Part shown: in pieces, positions 27,101-36,663 of the stretch
Numbering within the stretch: the stretch's first letter is position 1
Layout of the letters: the number at the start of each line of letters is the position of its first letter
Assembly (NCBI RefSeq): GCF_014858725.1
Contig: NZ_AQGV01000012.1
Coordinates: 186,001 to 250,000 of the forward strand
DNA: 64,000 nt
Origin: Pseudoalteromonas aurantia 208
GTDB lineage: Bacteria > Pseudomonadota > Gammaproteobacteria > Enterobacterales > Alteromonadaceae
Reading direction: 5' to 3'
The notes under the pieces: model-generated
Database searches by the model: none
Seen by the model: only the letters and a program-made list of their open reading frames with translations
What the model was told of the DNA's origin: nothing
Position numbers and translations under genes: made by a program

Positions 27101-28027
27101 ATGCAGCTGATCAGAGGCATCCATAACATTCGACCCCATCACTTTGGTTGTGTGTTAACGATAGGTAACTTTGATGGTGTGCACTTGGGGCATGTCGAGG
27201 TTTTAAAAGGCCTTGTACAAGACGCTAAGCGCTACAATTTGCCAAGTACAGTTATGTTATTTGAGCGTCAGCCGCAAGAGTTTTTTGCCAAAGATAAAGC
27301 GCCGGCAAGGCTAACTCGATTAAGAGATAAGTTGGCTTTGTTAGCAAAGCTCGATATTGATCGCGTGATTTGTGTGAGTTTCACTCAACAATTTGCTCAG
27401 CAAAGTGCAGAATATTTTGTTCAGCACATATTAGTTGAAAAGCTTGGAGTGAAGGCTTTAACGGTAGGTGATGACTTTAAATTTGGTCATGCACGTCGAG
27501 GTGACTTTAATATGCTTAAAGAGATTGGTGAGTCCGTCTCGATGCATGTAAAAAGCACGGCCAGTTTACGCCGCGATGATTGTCGGGTAAGTAGTACTCT
27601 GATTAGAGCTGCGCTAGCAAAAGGCGACTTAGATACTGCACATCAAATGTTAGGCCACACATATACCATTGCAGGCCGAGTTATCCATGGCTGGAAAAAA
27701 GGCAGAGAACTTGGTTTTCGCACTGCGAATATAGCGTTAAAGCGACAAGTGATCCCCGTGCAAGGGGTTTTTGCTGTTCGGGTCAATTTAAACGGCAAGC
27801 AGTACAAAGGTGTGGCTAACGTTGGTACAAAACCAACGCTAAATGGCACCAAGGCCTTGTTAGAGGTACACCTGTTTGATTTTAATCAAGATGTTTACGG
27901 ACATTTTATGCAAGTGGAGCTGGTTAAAAAGCTCCGCAATGAACAAAAATTCGATACATTGCCGCAGTTAACAGCGCAAATAGCAACAGATGTTGCTGAC
28001 GCTAAGCAATGTTTTAATTTTAAGTAG
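27101..28027 (+). CDS. ribF: Bifunctional riboflavin kinase / FAD synthetase
   Basis: 308 residues. The N-terminal nucleotidyltransferase domain has TIGNFDGVHLGH (nucleotide-binding, about 21-32) and later RVSSTLIRAAL; the C-terminal riboflavin kinase domain has GRELGFRTANIALK and GVFAVRVNLNG, VANVGTKPT. It converts riboflavin to FMN and then FAD. It lies between murJ and ileS, as in many proteobacteria. Confidence 0.97.
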   Translation: MQLIRGIHNIRPHHFGCVLTIGNFDGVHLGHVEVLKGLVQDAKRYNLPSTVMLFERQPQEFFAKDKAPARLTRLRDKLALLAKLDIDRVICVSFTQQFAQQSAEYFVQHILVEKLGVKALTVGDDFKFGHARRGDFNMLKEIGESVSMHVKSTASLRRDDCRVSSTLIRAALAKGDLDTAHQMLGHTYTIAGRVIHGWKKGRELGFRTANIALKRQVIPVQGVFAVRVNLNGKQYKGVANVGTKPTLNGTKALLEVHLFDFNQDVYGHFMQVELVKKLRNEQKFDTLPQLTAQIATDVADAKQCFNFK

Positions 28028-28048
28028 CCGATACGGAAACTAGGATAA

Positions 28049-30874
28049 ATGAGCGACTACAAACACACTCTGAATTTACCGGAAACTGAGTTTCCAATGC
28101 GTGGTAACTTAGCGCAACGCGAACCAAAAATGTTGAAAACTTGGTACGAACAAGACTTATACGGTCAGATCCGCAGCGCGAAAAAAGGTAAGAAGCCATT
28201 TATTTTGCATGATGGCCCTCCGTATGCGAATGGTGATATTCACTTAGGTCACTCGGTAAATAAGATCCTTAAAGATATTATTATTAAGTCGAAAACACTA
28301 TCTGATTTTGATGCGCCGTATGTACCTGGGTGGGACTGTCATGGTCTGCCAATCGAGCTACAGGTAGAGAAAAAAGTGGGCAAGCCTGGTAAAAAAGTGA
28401 CCGCTGCCGAGTTTCGTGAGAAATGCCGTGCTTATGCGCAAAAGCAAGTCGAAGGTCAAAAAGCTGATTTTAAACGCTTAGGTGTGTTTGGTGACTGGGA
28501 CAAACCTTATTTGACGATGAACTTTGACTTTGAAGCAAACGCAATTCGTGTGTTAGGTCGTATCATCAAAAGTGGGCATTTGCATAAAGGTTCAAAGCCT
28601 GTGCATTGGTGTACTGACTGTGGTTCGGCATTGGCTGAAGCAGAAGTTGAATATCAAGATAAACAATCTCCGGCGATTGACGTAAAGTTTGATTTTGTAG
28701 ACCAAGCTGCGGTAGTAGCTGCGTTTGATGTAGCCGAAGGTCATGAAGGTGAAGGCAGTGTAGGCACCGTGATCTGGACTACAACGCCATGGACATTACC
28801 GGCAAACCGTGCGGTTGCTGTACATGAGGCATTGGAATATGCACTTGTTCAAGTGGAAGATGAAGGTAAAGTTCAACGTCTAATCTTAGGATCTGAGCTA
28901 GTCAAAGATGCAATGGATCGTTTTGGTTTTAATCATTTCCATGTATTGGGGTATGTTAAAGGTCAAGCCCTTGAGAACTTGCGTGTTGCACACCCATTTT
29001 ATGACTTCGATGTGCCAGTAATTGTTGCTGAGCATGTAACTACCGACTCGGGTACTGGGGTTGTGCATACAGCACCTGGCCATGGTCAAGAGGATTTCAG
29101 CGCTGGTTTAGCGTATGGGTTAGAAGTTGCAAACCCAGTTGGCGCAAACGGTGTTTATTTCCCTGATACGCCATTATTTGGCGGTCAACACGTGTTTAAG
29201 GCTAATGCGAGTGTGATTGAAGTGCTGAGTGAAAAAGGCGCATTAATGCATCACCATGCGTTGCAGCATAGCTATCCACATTGCTGGCGCCATAAAACGC
29301 CAATTATTTTCCGAGCAACACCGCAGTGGTTTGTGAGTATGGATCAGGCTAACTTACGCCAAGACTCTTTAAATGAAATAGCCAAGACACAATGGCTACC
29401 TGAATGGGGCGAAAACCGTATTGCAAACATGGTTGAAGGGCGTCCTGACTGGTGTATCTCTCGTCAACGTACGTGGGGAGTGCCAATTGCACTATTTGTA
29501 GATAAAGACACTGGCGCACTACATCCAAATACTGAAGAGTTTATTGAGCAAGTTGCTGTTTTAGTTGAAGGCAAAGGTATTCAAGCGTGGTATGACTTAG
29601 ATCCGGCAACGCTGTTAGGTGACGACGCTGAGCAATATATGAAAGTGCAAGACACTTTAGATGTGTGGTTTGATTCTGGTGTATCACATGCATGTGTAGT
29701 GGATGCACGAGAAGAGCTTACAGGCCCAGCAGATCTATATCTTGAAGGTTCAGATCAGCACAGAGGCTGGTTCATGTCGTCAATGATGACTTCGGTTGCT
29801 ATTAATGGTCATGCACCATATAAACAAGTCCTGACTCATGGTTTCACTGTTGATGAAAACGGCCGTAAGATGTCAAAGTCTTTAGGTAATGTTATTTCTC
29901 CACAGAACATTATGAACAAGCTTGGCGCAGATATTTTACGCTTATGGGTGGCATCAACGGATTACACCGCAGAAATGACGGTATCAGATGAAATATTTAA
30001 ACGCTCAGCTGATCGTTATCGCCGTATTCGTAACACGAGTCGCTATTTATTGTCGAATTTAAGCGGGTTCAACCCTGAGACAGATTTAGTGGCAATTGAT
30101 GATATGGTTGAGCTAGACCGTTGGATTGTATCAAGAGCAGCGCAATTGCAAACCGAAATTTTGAAAGCCTATGATAACTATCAAATGTTGGTAGTGACTC
30201 AGAAGCTAATGAATTTCTGTACCGGTGAGCTTGGCTCATTCTACTTAGATGTCATTAAAGACCGTCAGTACACAGCAAAGAGTGATAGCCATGCACGTCG
30301 TTCATGTCAGTCAGCGCTTTATCATATTGCCGAAGCAATGACGCGTTGGATGGCGCCAATCATGAGCTTTACGGCACAAGAAATTTGGCAGGCATTACCA
30401 GGTAAGCGCAGCCAGTTTGTATTTACCGATGTATGGTATGAAGGCCTTAACGATGCCTCTGAAGGACAGTTGAGCAATGAATATTGGCAAGGTGTACTTG
30501 CTGTGCGTGATGAAGTGAACCGTGTGTTAGAGAGTGCACGTAAAGAAGAAGTCATTGGCGCGACGTTGCAGGCCGAAGTGACACTTTACACTGATGGCGA
30601 TTTAGCGAGTGGGCTGCAAAAGCTAGGTGATGAGCTACGTTTTGTATTACTTACGTCGAAAGTGACTATTGCACCTGCGAGTAACAAACCGGAAGATGCG
30701 ATTGCCTCTGAAATCGATGGTTTGTTTATCACTGTTGCTGCAACCGACGCTCAAAAGTGTGAGCGTTGTTGGCACTATTGCGATGATGTGGGTAGTCACG
30801 AGACACATACTGATATGTGTGGTCGTTGTATTACTAACGTTGAAGGTGACGGCGAACAGCGTCAGTTTGCATAG
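28049..30874 (+). CDS. ileS: Isoleucyl-tRNA synthetase
   Basis: 941 residues, the usual size. Class I signatures: HLGH in [18 protein letters not shown] and KMSKS in [10 protein letters not shown]. The editing domain contains [16 protein letters not shown], and the C-terminal zinc finger has [10 protein letters not shown] and CGRC. It charges tRNA-Ile and edits misactivated valine. It starts 21 bp after ribF and ends 9 bp before lspA. Confidence 0.99.
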   Translation: MSDYKHTLNLPETEFPMRGNLAQREPKMLKTWYEQDLYGQIRSAKKGKKPFILHDGPPYANGDIHLGHSVNKILKDIIIKSKTLSDFDAPYVPGWDCHGLPIELQVEKKVGKPGKKVTAAEFREKCRAYAQKQVEGQKADFKRLGVFGDWDKPYLTMNFDFEANAIRVLGRIIKSGHLHKGSKPVHWCTDCGSALAEAEVEYQDKQSPAIDVKFDFVDQAAVVAAFDVAEGHEGEGSVGTVIWTTTPWTLPANRAVAVHEALEYALVQVEDEGKVQRLILGSELVKDAMDRFGFNHFHVLGYVKGQALENLRVAHPFYDFDVPVIVAEHVTTDSGTGVVHTAPGHGQEDFSAGLAYGLEVANPVGANGVYFPDTPLFGGQHVFKANASVIEVLSEKGALMHHHALQHSYPHCWRHKTPIIFRATPQWFVSMDQANLRQDSLNEIAKTQWLPEWGENRIANMVEGRPDWCISRQRTWGVPIALFVDKDTGALHPNTEEFIEQVAVLVEGKGIQAWYDLDPATLLGDDAEQYMKVQDTLDVWFDSGVSHACVVDAREELTGPADLYLEGSDQHRGWFMSSMMTSVAINGHAPYKQVLTHGFTVDENGRKMSKSLGNVISPQNIMNKLGADILRLWVASTDYTAEMTVSDEIFKRSADRYRRIRNTSRYLLSNLSGFNPETDLVAIDDMVELDRWIVSRAAQLQTEILKAYDNYQMLVVTQKLMNFCTGELGSFYLDVIKDRQYTAKSDSHARRSCQSALYHIAEAMTRWMAPIMSFTAQEIWQALPGKRSQFVFTDVWYEGLNDASEGQLSNEYWQGVLAVRDEVNRVLESARKEEVIGATLQAEVTLYTDGDLASGLQKLGDELRFVLLTSKVTIAPASNKPEDAIASEIDGLFITVAATDAQKCERCWHYCDDVGSHETHTDMCGRCITNVEGDGEQRQFA

Positions 30875-30883
30875 GAGTATAAT

Positions 30884-31384
30884 GTGACCGACTCAACTCA
30901 AAAAAGTGGTTTAGTTTGGTTATGGCTAAGTCTACTGCTCTTTGCAGTAGACTATGTTACCAAAGCTGCAGTAATGGATAGTATGAAACTTTATGAGTCA
31001 ATCGAGTTGCTGCCATTTTTTAATTTTACCTACATGCACAACTACGGTGCTGCGTTTAGTTTTTTAAGTGAAGCGGGTGGGTGGCAACGTTGGTTTTTAA
31101 GTTTTATTGCAGTGGCAATTAGTGCGTTATTGCTGTTTTGGCTACGCAAATTACCGGCAAATAACTGGGTTTTGTGTGGTGCTTACTCATTAGTTTTGGC
31201 TGGTGCGATAGGAAATTTGGTCGATAGGCTTGTCCATGGTTACGTGATTGACTTTTTACATTTTTACTACCAAAACTGGCATTATCCGGCGTTCAATATT
31301 GCTGATATGGCAATTGTAGGTGGTGCTGGTCTATTATTATTTGATGCCTTTAAAGGTGATTCTTCTCAGGAGAAAAAAGCATGA
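30884..31384 (+). CDS. lspA: Lipoprotein signal peptidase
   Basis: 166 residues with four membrane helices. The catalytic Asp pair lies in GNLVDRLVHGYVIDFLHFYY and AFNIADMAIVGG. It cleaves prolipoproteins ahead of the lipidated Cys. The start is the GTG at 30884, with an AGGAG ribosome-binding site 6 bp before it; a nearby ATG at 30882 is out of frame. It overlaps fkpB by 4 bp (ATGA). Confidence 0.97.
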   Translation: MTDSTQKSGLVWLWLSLLLFAVDYVTKAAVMDSMKLYESIELLPFFNFTYMHNYGAAFSFLSEAGGWQRWFLSFIAVAISALLLFWLRKLPANNWVLCGAYSLVLAGAIGNLVDRLVHGYVIDFLHFYYQNWHYPAFNIADMAIVGGAGLLLFDAFKGDSSQEKKA

Positions 31385-31821
31385 GTGAACAAGTGATAGG
31401 GTCTCAGTCTGAGGTGCTTTTTCATTTTTCGATAAAGCTTGAGGATGGCTCTGCTGCTGATTCGACTAAAGTGCATAATAAGCCTGCAAAGTTATTTATG
31501 GGCGATGGCAGCTTGACTGAAAACTTTGAAAAATGTTTATTGGGTTTGGTTGTTGGTGACAGTAAGTCATTTGACTTAGAGCCTGACGATGCGTTTGGTC
31601 AACCAAACCCAGATAATATTTATTATGTTGACCGTAGTAAATTCGGAGCTGATACACCCGCAGAGGTTGGCAGTATCATTGCATTTACTCAACCAGATGG
31701 TACCGATTTGCCTGGGCTTGTACGTGAAGTGGCTGGCGAGTCAGTCACTGTTGACTTTAATCACCCGCTGGCAGGTCAAAAGGTGACGTTTGAAGTTGAT
31801 ATTCTTGAGGTAAGCAACTAA
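31381..31821 (+). CDS. fkpB: FKBP-type peptidyl-prolyl isomerase FkpB (SlpA)
   Basis: 146 residues of the SlyD/FkpB class: [17 protein letters not shown] at the N-terminus, then [20 protein letters not shown], a short inserted IF-like flap and [18 protein letters not shown]. It catalyses prolyl isomerisation in the cytoplasm. It overlaps both neighbours (lspA and ispH), the typical tight lspA-fkpB-ispH arrangement. Confidence 0.95.
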   Translation: MSEQVIGSQSEVLFHFSIKLEDGSAADSTKVHNKPAKLFMGDGSLTENFEKCLLGLVVGDSKSFDLEPDDAFGQPNPDNIYYVDRSKFGADTPAEVGSIIAFTQPDGTDLPGLVREVAGESVTVDFNHPLAGQKVTFEVDILEVSN

Positions 31822-32750
31822 TGGATATCTTACTAGCCAACCCAAGAGGTTTTTGTGCAGGTGTAGACCGTGCAATAAGCATCGTGGAGCGTGCACTAGA
31901 TATTTTTGAAAGCCCGATATATGTCCGCCATGAGGTTGTTCACAATAAATATGTTGTGAATGGCCTGAAAGCGCGTGGTGCTGTATTTGTGGAAGAGTTA
32001 CATCAGGTACCAGACGATAGCATTGTTATTTTTAGTGCACATGGTGTGTCTCAGCAAGTGCGTCAAGAAGCAAAACGACGTGAGCTTAAGGTATTTGACG
32101 CAACGTGCCCGTTAGTGACTAAAGTTCATATGGAAGTAACACGAGCGAGTCGTAAGGGCACAGAGTGTATCTTGATAGGCCACCACGGTCACCCAGAAGT
32201 CGAGGGCACTATGGGGCAGTATGCCAATGATGATGGTGGTATTTACCTTGTAGAGACACCAGAAGATGTGAACGCATTAGAGATAAAAGATCCGAGCAAT
32301 GTATTTTATTGTAGTCAGACTACTTTGTCAGTGGATGACACTGCGGATGTGATTGATGCACTGAGGTGTAAATTTCCTGATATACATGGCCCGCGTAAAG
32401 ATGATATTTGTTACGCAACTCAAAATCGCCAAGATGCAGTGCGAGATTTAGCTGATAAAGTTGATGTGTTACTGGTTGTTGGTGCAAAAAACAGCTCAAA
32501 CTCAAATCGCTTACGTGAACTTGCGGATAAAATGGGTACGATTTCATACTTGATTGATGATGCGAGCAGTATGAGTGAAAGCTGGTTTGATAACATTAAC
32601 AGTGTGGGTGTCACTGCGGGGGCATCAGCACCAGAGGTCTTAGTTCAGCAGGTTATTACACGTTTGAAAGAACTTGGGGGGGAAACTGTCATTGAGAACC
32701 CAGGTGAAGAAGAAAATGTTGTATTTGCTGTGCCGATTGAATTGCGTTAA
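31821..32750 (+). CDS. ispH: 4-Hydroxy-3-methylbut-2-enyl diphosphate reductase
   Basis: 309 residues. The three cluster-binding cysteines are in [23 protein letters not shown] and [21 protein letters not shown] and SAHGVSQ supply the conserved histidines. It makes IPP and DMAPP at the end of the MEP isoprenoid pathway using an iron-sulfur cluster. TAATG overlap with fkpB. In Pseudomonas the minor pilin operon follows ispH directly; here a sensor-regulator pair intervenes. Confidence 0.98.
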   Translation: MDILLANPRGFCAGVDRAISIVERALDIFESPIYVRHEVVHNKYVVNGLKARGAVFVEELHQVPDDSIVIFSAHGVSQQVRQEAKRRELKVFDATCPLVTKVHMEVTRASRKGTECILIGHHGHPEVEGTMGQYANDDGGIYLVETPEDVNALEIKDPSNVFYCSQTTLSVDDTADVIDALRCKFPDIHGPRKDDICYATQNRQDAVRDLADKVDVLLVVGAKNSSNSNRLRELADKMGTISYLIDDASSMSESWFDNINSVGVTAGASAPEVLVQQVITRLKELGGETVIENPGEEENVVFAVPIELR

Positions 32751-32764
32751 CTAAGCATGCAGCC

Positions 32765-33787
32765 ATGTTTAAGTCACCTGATTTAACCAATGGATTGCTC
32801 CCTGCTATAGTCACTGAACGGGGTGTACTGGCTATGCTAGTCGCCTCGCAGACTCTGGCATTATTACTGGCCTTTTCTCCTATGAGTTATGAATCTATTT
32901 GGGTTCGGCTGGGCATAATAAGTTTATTTGTTCACTGCGTAAGTGCCATTGGCTTTACTGTACTTTCGTTGCTACAGCATTACTTAAATAGATATTCAGG
33001 TATTTTCGAATACAGCGTTATTGTCATCGTATTCCAAGTAATCACTTTCCTATTAAGCTTAGGTGTTGCCGTATTTGAGGTGACATCCGCAGAGTTTCTT
33101 GATTGGCCTTTTATCGCCAAGAATAGTGCAATTTGTCTATTTGTTACTTTTTTATTTTTGCATTTCATGGCTATTTTTCGCGATAAAATTACCACGTATG
33201 CTACTTTATCTAGATTAGAACTTGATGCTTTACATGCTAGGATCAGACCGCATTTCTTTTACAATAGTTTAAATACGATTGCAGAACTTACACAACAAGA
33301 CTCAGACTTCGCTGAGCAAGCAGTATTAACGCTCGCAAATTTATCGCAATGGGCTATGCATCCTAATAAACTAGTTCCGCTTACTGAAGAACTTGCATTA
33401 TCAAAGAAGTATATTGAACTTGAGCGGTGGCGTTTTGGTAATAAAATGTCAGTAGATTGGTCTCTTCCATCTACTATACCCGATATTTTGGTGCCAGTTT
33501 TAACAGTTCAACCCTTAGTTGAAAATGCAATAAATTATGGTGTTGAAGGACTTATCGCCGGCGGTGAAATAAGCATTTCAGTTGAAGCATTCGACCATGC
33601 TGTAAAAGTTACCATCAGTAATACGATAGGTACTGATGTTTCTAAACATAAAGGGCAAGGTATGGCACAACGCAATATAAAAGAACGCCTTGTTTTGCAT
33701 TACGGTCCAGAGGCAAAGCTCGAAATAAAACAAGCAAATAAGCGTTATTTTGCCTCTCTAACTCTTCCTCTACAGGTGAAGCTGTGA
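32765..33787 (+). CDS. LytS/AlgZ-type sensor histidine kinase
   Basis: 340 residues with four membrane helices in the first 140 residues and no periplasmic domain. The His-kinase dimerisation region follows (RIRPHFFYNSLNTIAEL, phospho-acceptor His near 165) and then a short ATPase domain (VPVLTVQPLVENAINYG, GQGMAQRNIKERL). This is the LytS/AlgZ(FimS) family, which pairs with LytTR regulators. The stop overlaps the start of such a regulator, so they form one unit. Confidence 0.92.
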   Translation: MFKSPDLTNGLLPAIVTERGVLAMLVASQTLALLLAFSPMSYESIWVRLGIISLFVHCVSAIGFTVLSLLQHYLNRYSGIFEYSVIVIVFQVITFLLSLGVAVFEVTSAEFLDWPFIAKNSAICLFVTFLFLHFMAIFRDKITTYATLSRLELDALHARIRPHFFYNSLNTIAELTQQDSDFAEQAVLTLANLSQWAMHPNKLVPLTEELALSKKYIELERWRFGNKMSVDWSLPSTIPDILVPVLTVQPLVENAINYGVEGLIAGGEISISVEAFDHAVKVTISNTIGTDVSKHKGQGMAQRNIKERLVLHYGPEAKLEIKQANKRYFASLTLPLQVKL

Positions 33788-34449
33788 AGTATTTAATTGC
33801 AGATGATGAACCACTAGCGCGACAAAGAGCCAAAAGGCTAATGGGTAATCTTTCTGGCTTTGATTGCTGCGGTATGGCGGAGCATGGAGCGCAAGTGTTA
33901 GAGCTTGTGAATCAAGAAAACCCGGATGTACTATTGCTTGATATTGATATGCCAGGGTTGAGTGGTTTAGAGGTGGCTCAGCGCTTAAGTCATTCGAATC
34001 ACAATATTAAGATTGTTTTTGTAACGGCTCATCCTGAATTTGCATTAGATGCGTTTCACGTGTTTGCATCAGGCTTTCTGGTAAAGCCTGTACAGTTTGA
34101 ACAGTTAGAAGCTGTTATGTCTCGATTTTATTCTCCGAAAATCCAATATCAACTGGCAGGACAAACCCGTTCGGTGGATGTTGCTCAGATAATGGTTGCC
34201 AAAGCGGAAGATAAGTACACCCATATTTGGTTTGAAGGAGGGGAGGCAGTTATTGATGAAAGTCTTAAAAGCTTACTAGCGACTTATCCTCAAGCGTTTA
34301 TTCAGATACATCGAAATACATTAGTACGGCGCAATGCAATTGAATCCCTGAGATCATCATCATCTGGGTTGTTACTAAAATTAAAAGGATTTTCTGAGCT
34401 TTTACCTGTAAGCCGACGCGCAGCAAAAGACCTTAAAGGCCTCATCTAA
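33784..34449 (+). CDS. LytTR-family response regulator (AlgR-like)
   Basis: 221 residues. The receiver domain has IADDEPLARQRAKRL and the phospho-acceptor Asp in LLLDIDMPGLSG, with VTAHPEFALDAFHV after it. The C-terminal LytTR DNA-binding domain includes EDKYTHIWFEGGEAVIDESL and FIQIHRNTLVRRNAI. The GTG start overlaps the kinase stop (GTGA). In Pseudomonas aeruginosa the AlgZ/AlgR pair activates the minor pilin operon; here the pair lies directly upstream of that operon, and LytTR-consensus half-sites precede pilV. Confidence 0.92.
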   Translation: MKYLIADDEPLARQRAKRLMGNLSGFDCCGMAEHGAQVLELVNQENPDVLLLDIDMPGLSGLEVAQRLSHSNHNIKIVFVTAHPEFALDAFHVFASGFLVKPVQFEQLEAVMSRFYSPKIQYQLAGQTRSVDVAQIMVAKAEDKYTHIWFEGGEAVIDESLKSLLATYPQAFIQIHRNTLVRRNAIESLRSSSSGLLLKLKGFSELLPVSRRAAKDLKGLI

Positions 34450-34546
34450 CGGTTGTTAACCTGTCATGTTCCTTTGCGGTTTTTAGTATCAGCCAAGATT
34501 AAATACACTTCCTCCCTCGTTTTATAGTCGCCTGCTTCATAGGCAA

Positions 34547-34575
34547 TCCGTTCATCTGAGATTTTGACCGTTCAG
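34547..34575 (+). promoter_or_regulatory. LytTR operator upstream of the minor pilin operon
   Basis: Two direct repeats, TCCGTTCAT (34547-34555) and ACCGTTCAG (34567-34575), each fit the LytTR half-site consensus [TA][AC][CA]GTTN[AG][TG] at every position. They are 20 bp start to start, about two helical turns; the published spacing is 12-13 bp between sites against 11 here. They end 11 bp before the proposed -35, an activator position. Confidence 0.7.
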
Positions 34576-34586
34576 AGAATTGGTTA

Positions 34587-34614
34587 TTGAGTTACGTTTA
34601 GAATATTTTATTCT
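34587..34614 (+). promoter_or_regulatory. Possible sigma-70 promoter for pilVWXY1E
   Basis: TTGAGT (34587-34592), a 16-bp spacer and TATTCT (34609-34614), 34 bp before the pilV ATG. The hexamers are imperfect, as expected of an activator-dependent promoter. Confidence 0.45.
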
Positions 34615-34648
34615 TAATATAGCAAAGATTTTCACCTGAGGTTTTTTA

Positions 34649-35209
34649 ATGGCCCCCTCTTACAGCCGTCAAAATGGTTTTACGCTATTGGAAGTACTGA
34701 TTGCATTTATGGTACTGAGTTTTGGGTTATTGGGCGCGGTAGCGCTGCAAGCAAAAGCCAAACAAGCGAGTTTCGATTCTATGCAGCGAGCGGCAGCCGT
34801 CGCGTTAGCAAATGATATTATGCAGAGGATCAGAGTCAATGATTCAGTGCAATTGTCGAGTAATTATAAGTTAACATTCACAAGCCAGACCCCATTAAAT
34901 GCGCAACGACGTTGTTTTGGTGCGCAGTGTTCGAGTGCAGCAATTGCTGCGCTAGATTTAGAGCAATGGAAATTAGCGATTAGGGCGAGAGAGAATACCG
35001 GTACCTTGGATGACACGACGGTGTGTATTAATCCTCAGTCATCGGCAGGGACCCAAGGTCGAGGTTTTGATGTTGAAGTGATTGTGTCATGGCGCGGCAG
35101 ACAAAAAATAAAGGCAACGGATGAAACTAAAGCGATAAACTGCGGCACAAATGATGATCAACGTCGACTGGTTGTGCTGAATAGCTTTGTTTTTGCGAGG
35201 GGGATTTAA
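34649..35209 (+). CDS. pilV: Type IV pilus minor pilin PilV
   Basis: 186 residues with a class III prepilin leader: processing after Gly in QNGFTLLEVLIAFMVLS, giving an N-methylated Phe. The hydrophobic helix is followed by a globular domain with several Cys (RRCFG, QCSSA, VCINP, INCG). The LLGAVALQAKAKQASFDSMQR segment is typical of PilV. It is part of the minor-pilin priming complex at the pilus tip. The TAATG overlap with pilW shows an operon. Confidence 0.92.
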   Translation: MAPSYSRQNGFTLLEVLIAFMVLSFGLLGAVALQAKAKQASFDSMQRAAAVALANDIMQRIRVNDSVQLSSNYKLTFTSQTPLNAQRRCFGAQCSSAAIAALDLEQWKLAIRARENTGTLDDTTVCINPQSSAGTQGRGFDVEVIVSWRGRQKIKATDETKAINCGTNDDQRRLVVLNSFVFARGI

Positions 35210-36198
35210 TGAAAAAGAATGGGTTTTCTCTGCTTGAGTTAATGATATCTATGTTCATTGGGGTATTGATTTTAGGAGGGGTTATTGCCACCTATATTAG
35301 TATGAAGGTGACGACTCGGGATACGATGGCGATTGGTGAAATGCAAGAAACGGGTCGGTTAGCTTTGTCTATTTTACAACGAGATATTGAGCAAGTTGGC
35401 TTTTGGGGGACTTTTTACGATGAAGGGTTTACCGAAGAAAATGTCGAAAGTGTGTCAAACCCAAGCAACGATTGCTTTGGGGGGTTAAATAATGGCAGCT
35501 TTCCGGATGAAACGCCGACGAATTTTAGGCCTGTTTACGCAGAGGTGTCAGATGGGTCTAATGTATTAGATTGTATTGCTAGTAGTGTAAAAAATACTGA
35601 TGTTATTCAACTAAAATTGTTAGAAGGAAATCCTGTTGTTTTTAATGGAGGGGTAGCTCAGGGGGTTGATAAGAATAGATTCTATTTTATCTCAGACCAA
35701 GAGCGAGCTGAGTTTGTTTCCGGTGCCAATACCATTAATTTACCGACTGTAAATTCAACAGTTTGGCCATACAGCCATCATGTTTACTATCTATCAACTG
35801 AGACAATAACGATTAATAATATCGAGCGAGACATCCCCACTTTACAACGCTTACGATTAACTCGAACGGGAATGTATCAAGAAACAGTCATGGAAGGCAT
35901 TGAAGATTTTCGACTGGTTTTTGGGCTAGATACCAACGGCGATTTTCGGGTTGATACTTATCGAAGTACGCCTGATATGACAGCATCAAACTGGGAAAAT
36001 GATGACGGTATTTTAACTGTACAAATTTACCTCTTGGTACGAGCGTTGGAGCCCGATCCAGGTTTACAGCTAAATAGTCGGACTTATACGTTAGGCTTTG
36101 ATGCTGACCGCAGAACACATACGTTTTCTGATTATTATCGACGTACCGTTTTTTCTACCACTATCAGGCTTAATGGGACTATGGCATGGCGAATATAA
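35209..36198 (+). CDS. pilW: Type IV pilus minor pilin PilW
   Basis: 329 residues. Prepilin signature NGFSLLELMISMFIGVLIL, followed by TRDTMAIGEMQETGRLALSILQRDIEQVGFWG, a hallmark of PilW, and a large beta-rich C-terminal domain. It takes part in minor pilin assembly with PilV, PilX and PilY1. Its end overlaps pilX by 13 bp. Confidence 0.92.
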   Translation: MKKNGFSLLELMISMFIGVLILGGVIATYISMKVTTRDTMAIGEMQETGRLALSILQRDIEQVGFWGTFYDEGFTEENVESVSNPSNDCFGGLNNGSFPDETPTNFRPVYAEVSDGSNVLDCIASSVKNTDVIQLKLLEGNPVVFNGGVAQGVDKNRFYFISDQERAEFVSGANTINLPTVNSTVWPYSHHVYYLSTETITINNIERDIPTLQRLRLTRTGMYQETVMEGIEDFRLVFGLDTNGDFRVDTYRSTPDMTASNWENDDGILTVQIYLLVRALEPDPGLQLNSRTYTLGFDADRRTHTFSDYYRRTVFSTTIRLNGTMAWRI

Positions 36199-36662
36199 AG
36201 AACCAAAATGGCATTGTATTGGTAACCGCGATGATCATGATTGTTGCAGTGACGGCAGTGGCTGTGACCTTAATGAGCAGTAGCAGCATTGATTTAAAAA
36301 TTACCAATGCAGCACAAGAGCGAGAACAAGCTGAGAACTTACTGGTTGGAGAGGTACAGAGGGTTATTCTAGAAGAGGGGAATCGCAATAGTCAGAGTCG
36401 TTTCTTGATGTCAGTTAATCAACTTGAATTAGCCGAGAATAATACATTTGATGGGATGCATGGCACGGATAATGTCATGCGAGGCTTAAATAACGGCCCA
36501 AAAGAATTGGACTGCCCTCGGTCATTTAAATATACCAAAGGCATTGTTTGTAACTTAACTGAGATCAGCACGACAGTAGAATATGGTACACGAGCAAAGC
36601 ATCGGCTTACAGTTGTGGTGGGTGTTGGCCAGCAGATGATCAGTGCGAGCGCGGGGAAATAA
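36186..36662 (+). CDS. pilX: Type IV pilus minor pilin PilX
   Basis: 158 residues with an N-terminal prepilin-like helix, QNGIVLVTAMIMIVAVTAVAV, in which the usual Glu+5 is absent (GIVLVTA), as is common in PilX/GspK-like minor pilins. DLKITNAAQEREQAENLL follows. It lies between pilW and pilY1 in the standard order. Confidence 0.88.
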   Translation: MANIKNQNGIVLVTAMIMIVAVTAVAVTLMSSSSIDLKITNAAQEREQAENLLVGEVQRVILEEGNRNSQSRFLMSVNQLELAENNTFDGMHGTDNVMRGLNNGPKELDCPRSFKYTKGIVCNLTEISTTVEYGTRAKHRLTVVVGVGQQMISASAGK

Positions 36663-36663
36663 T

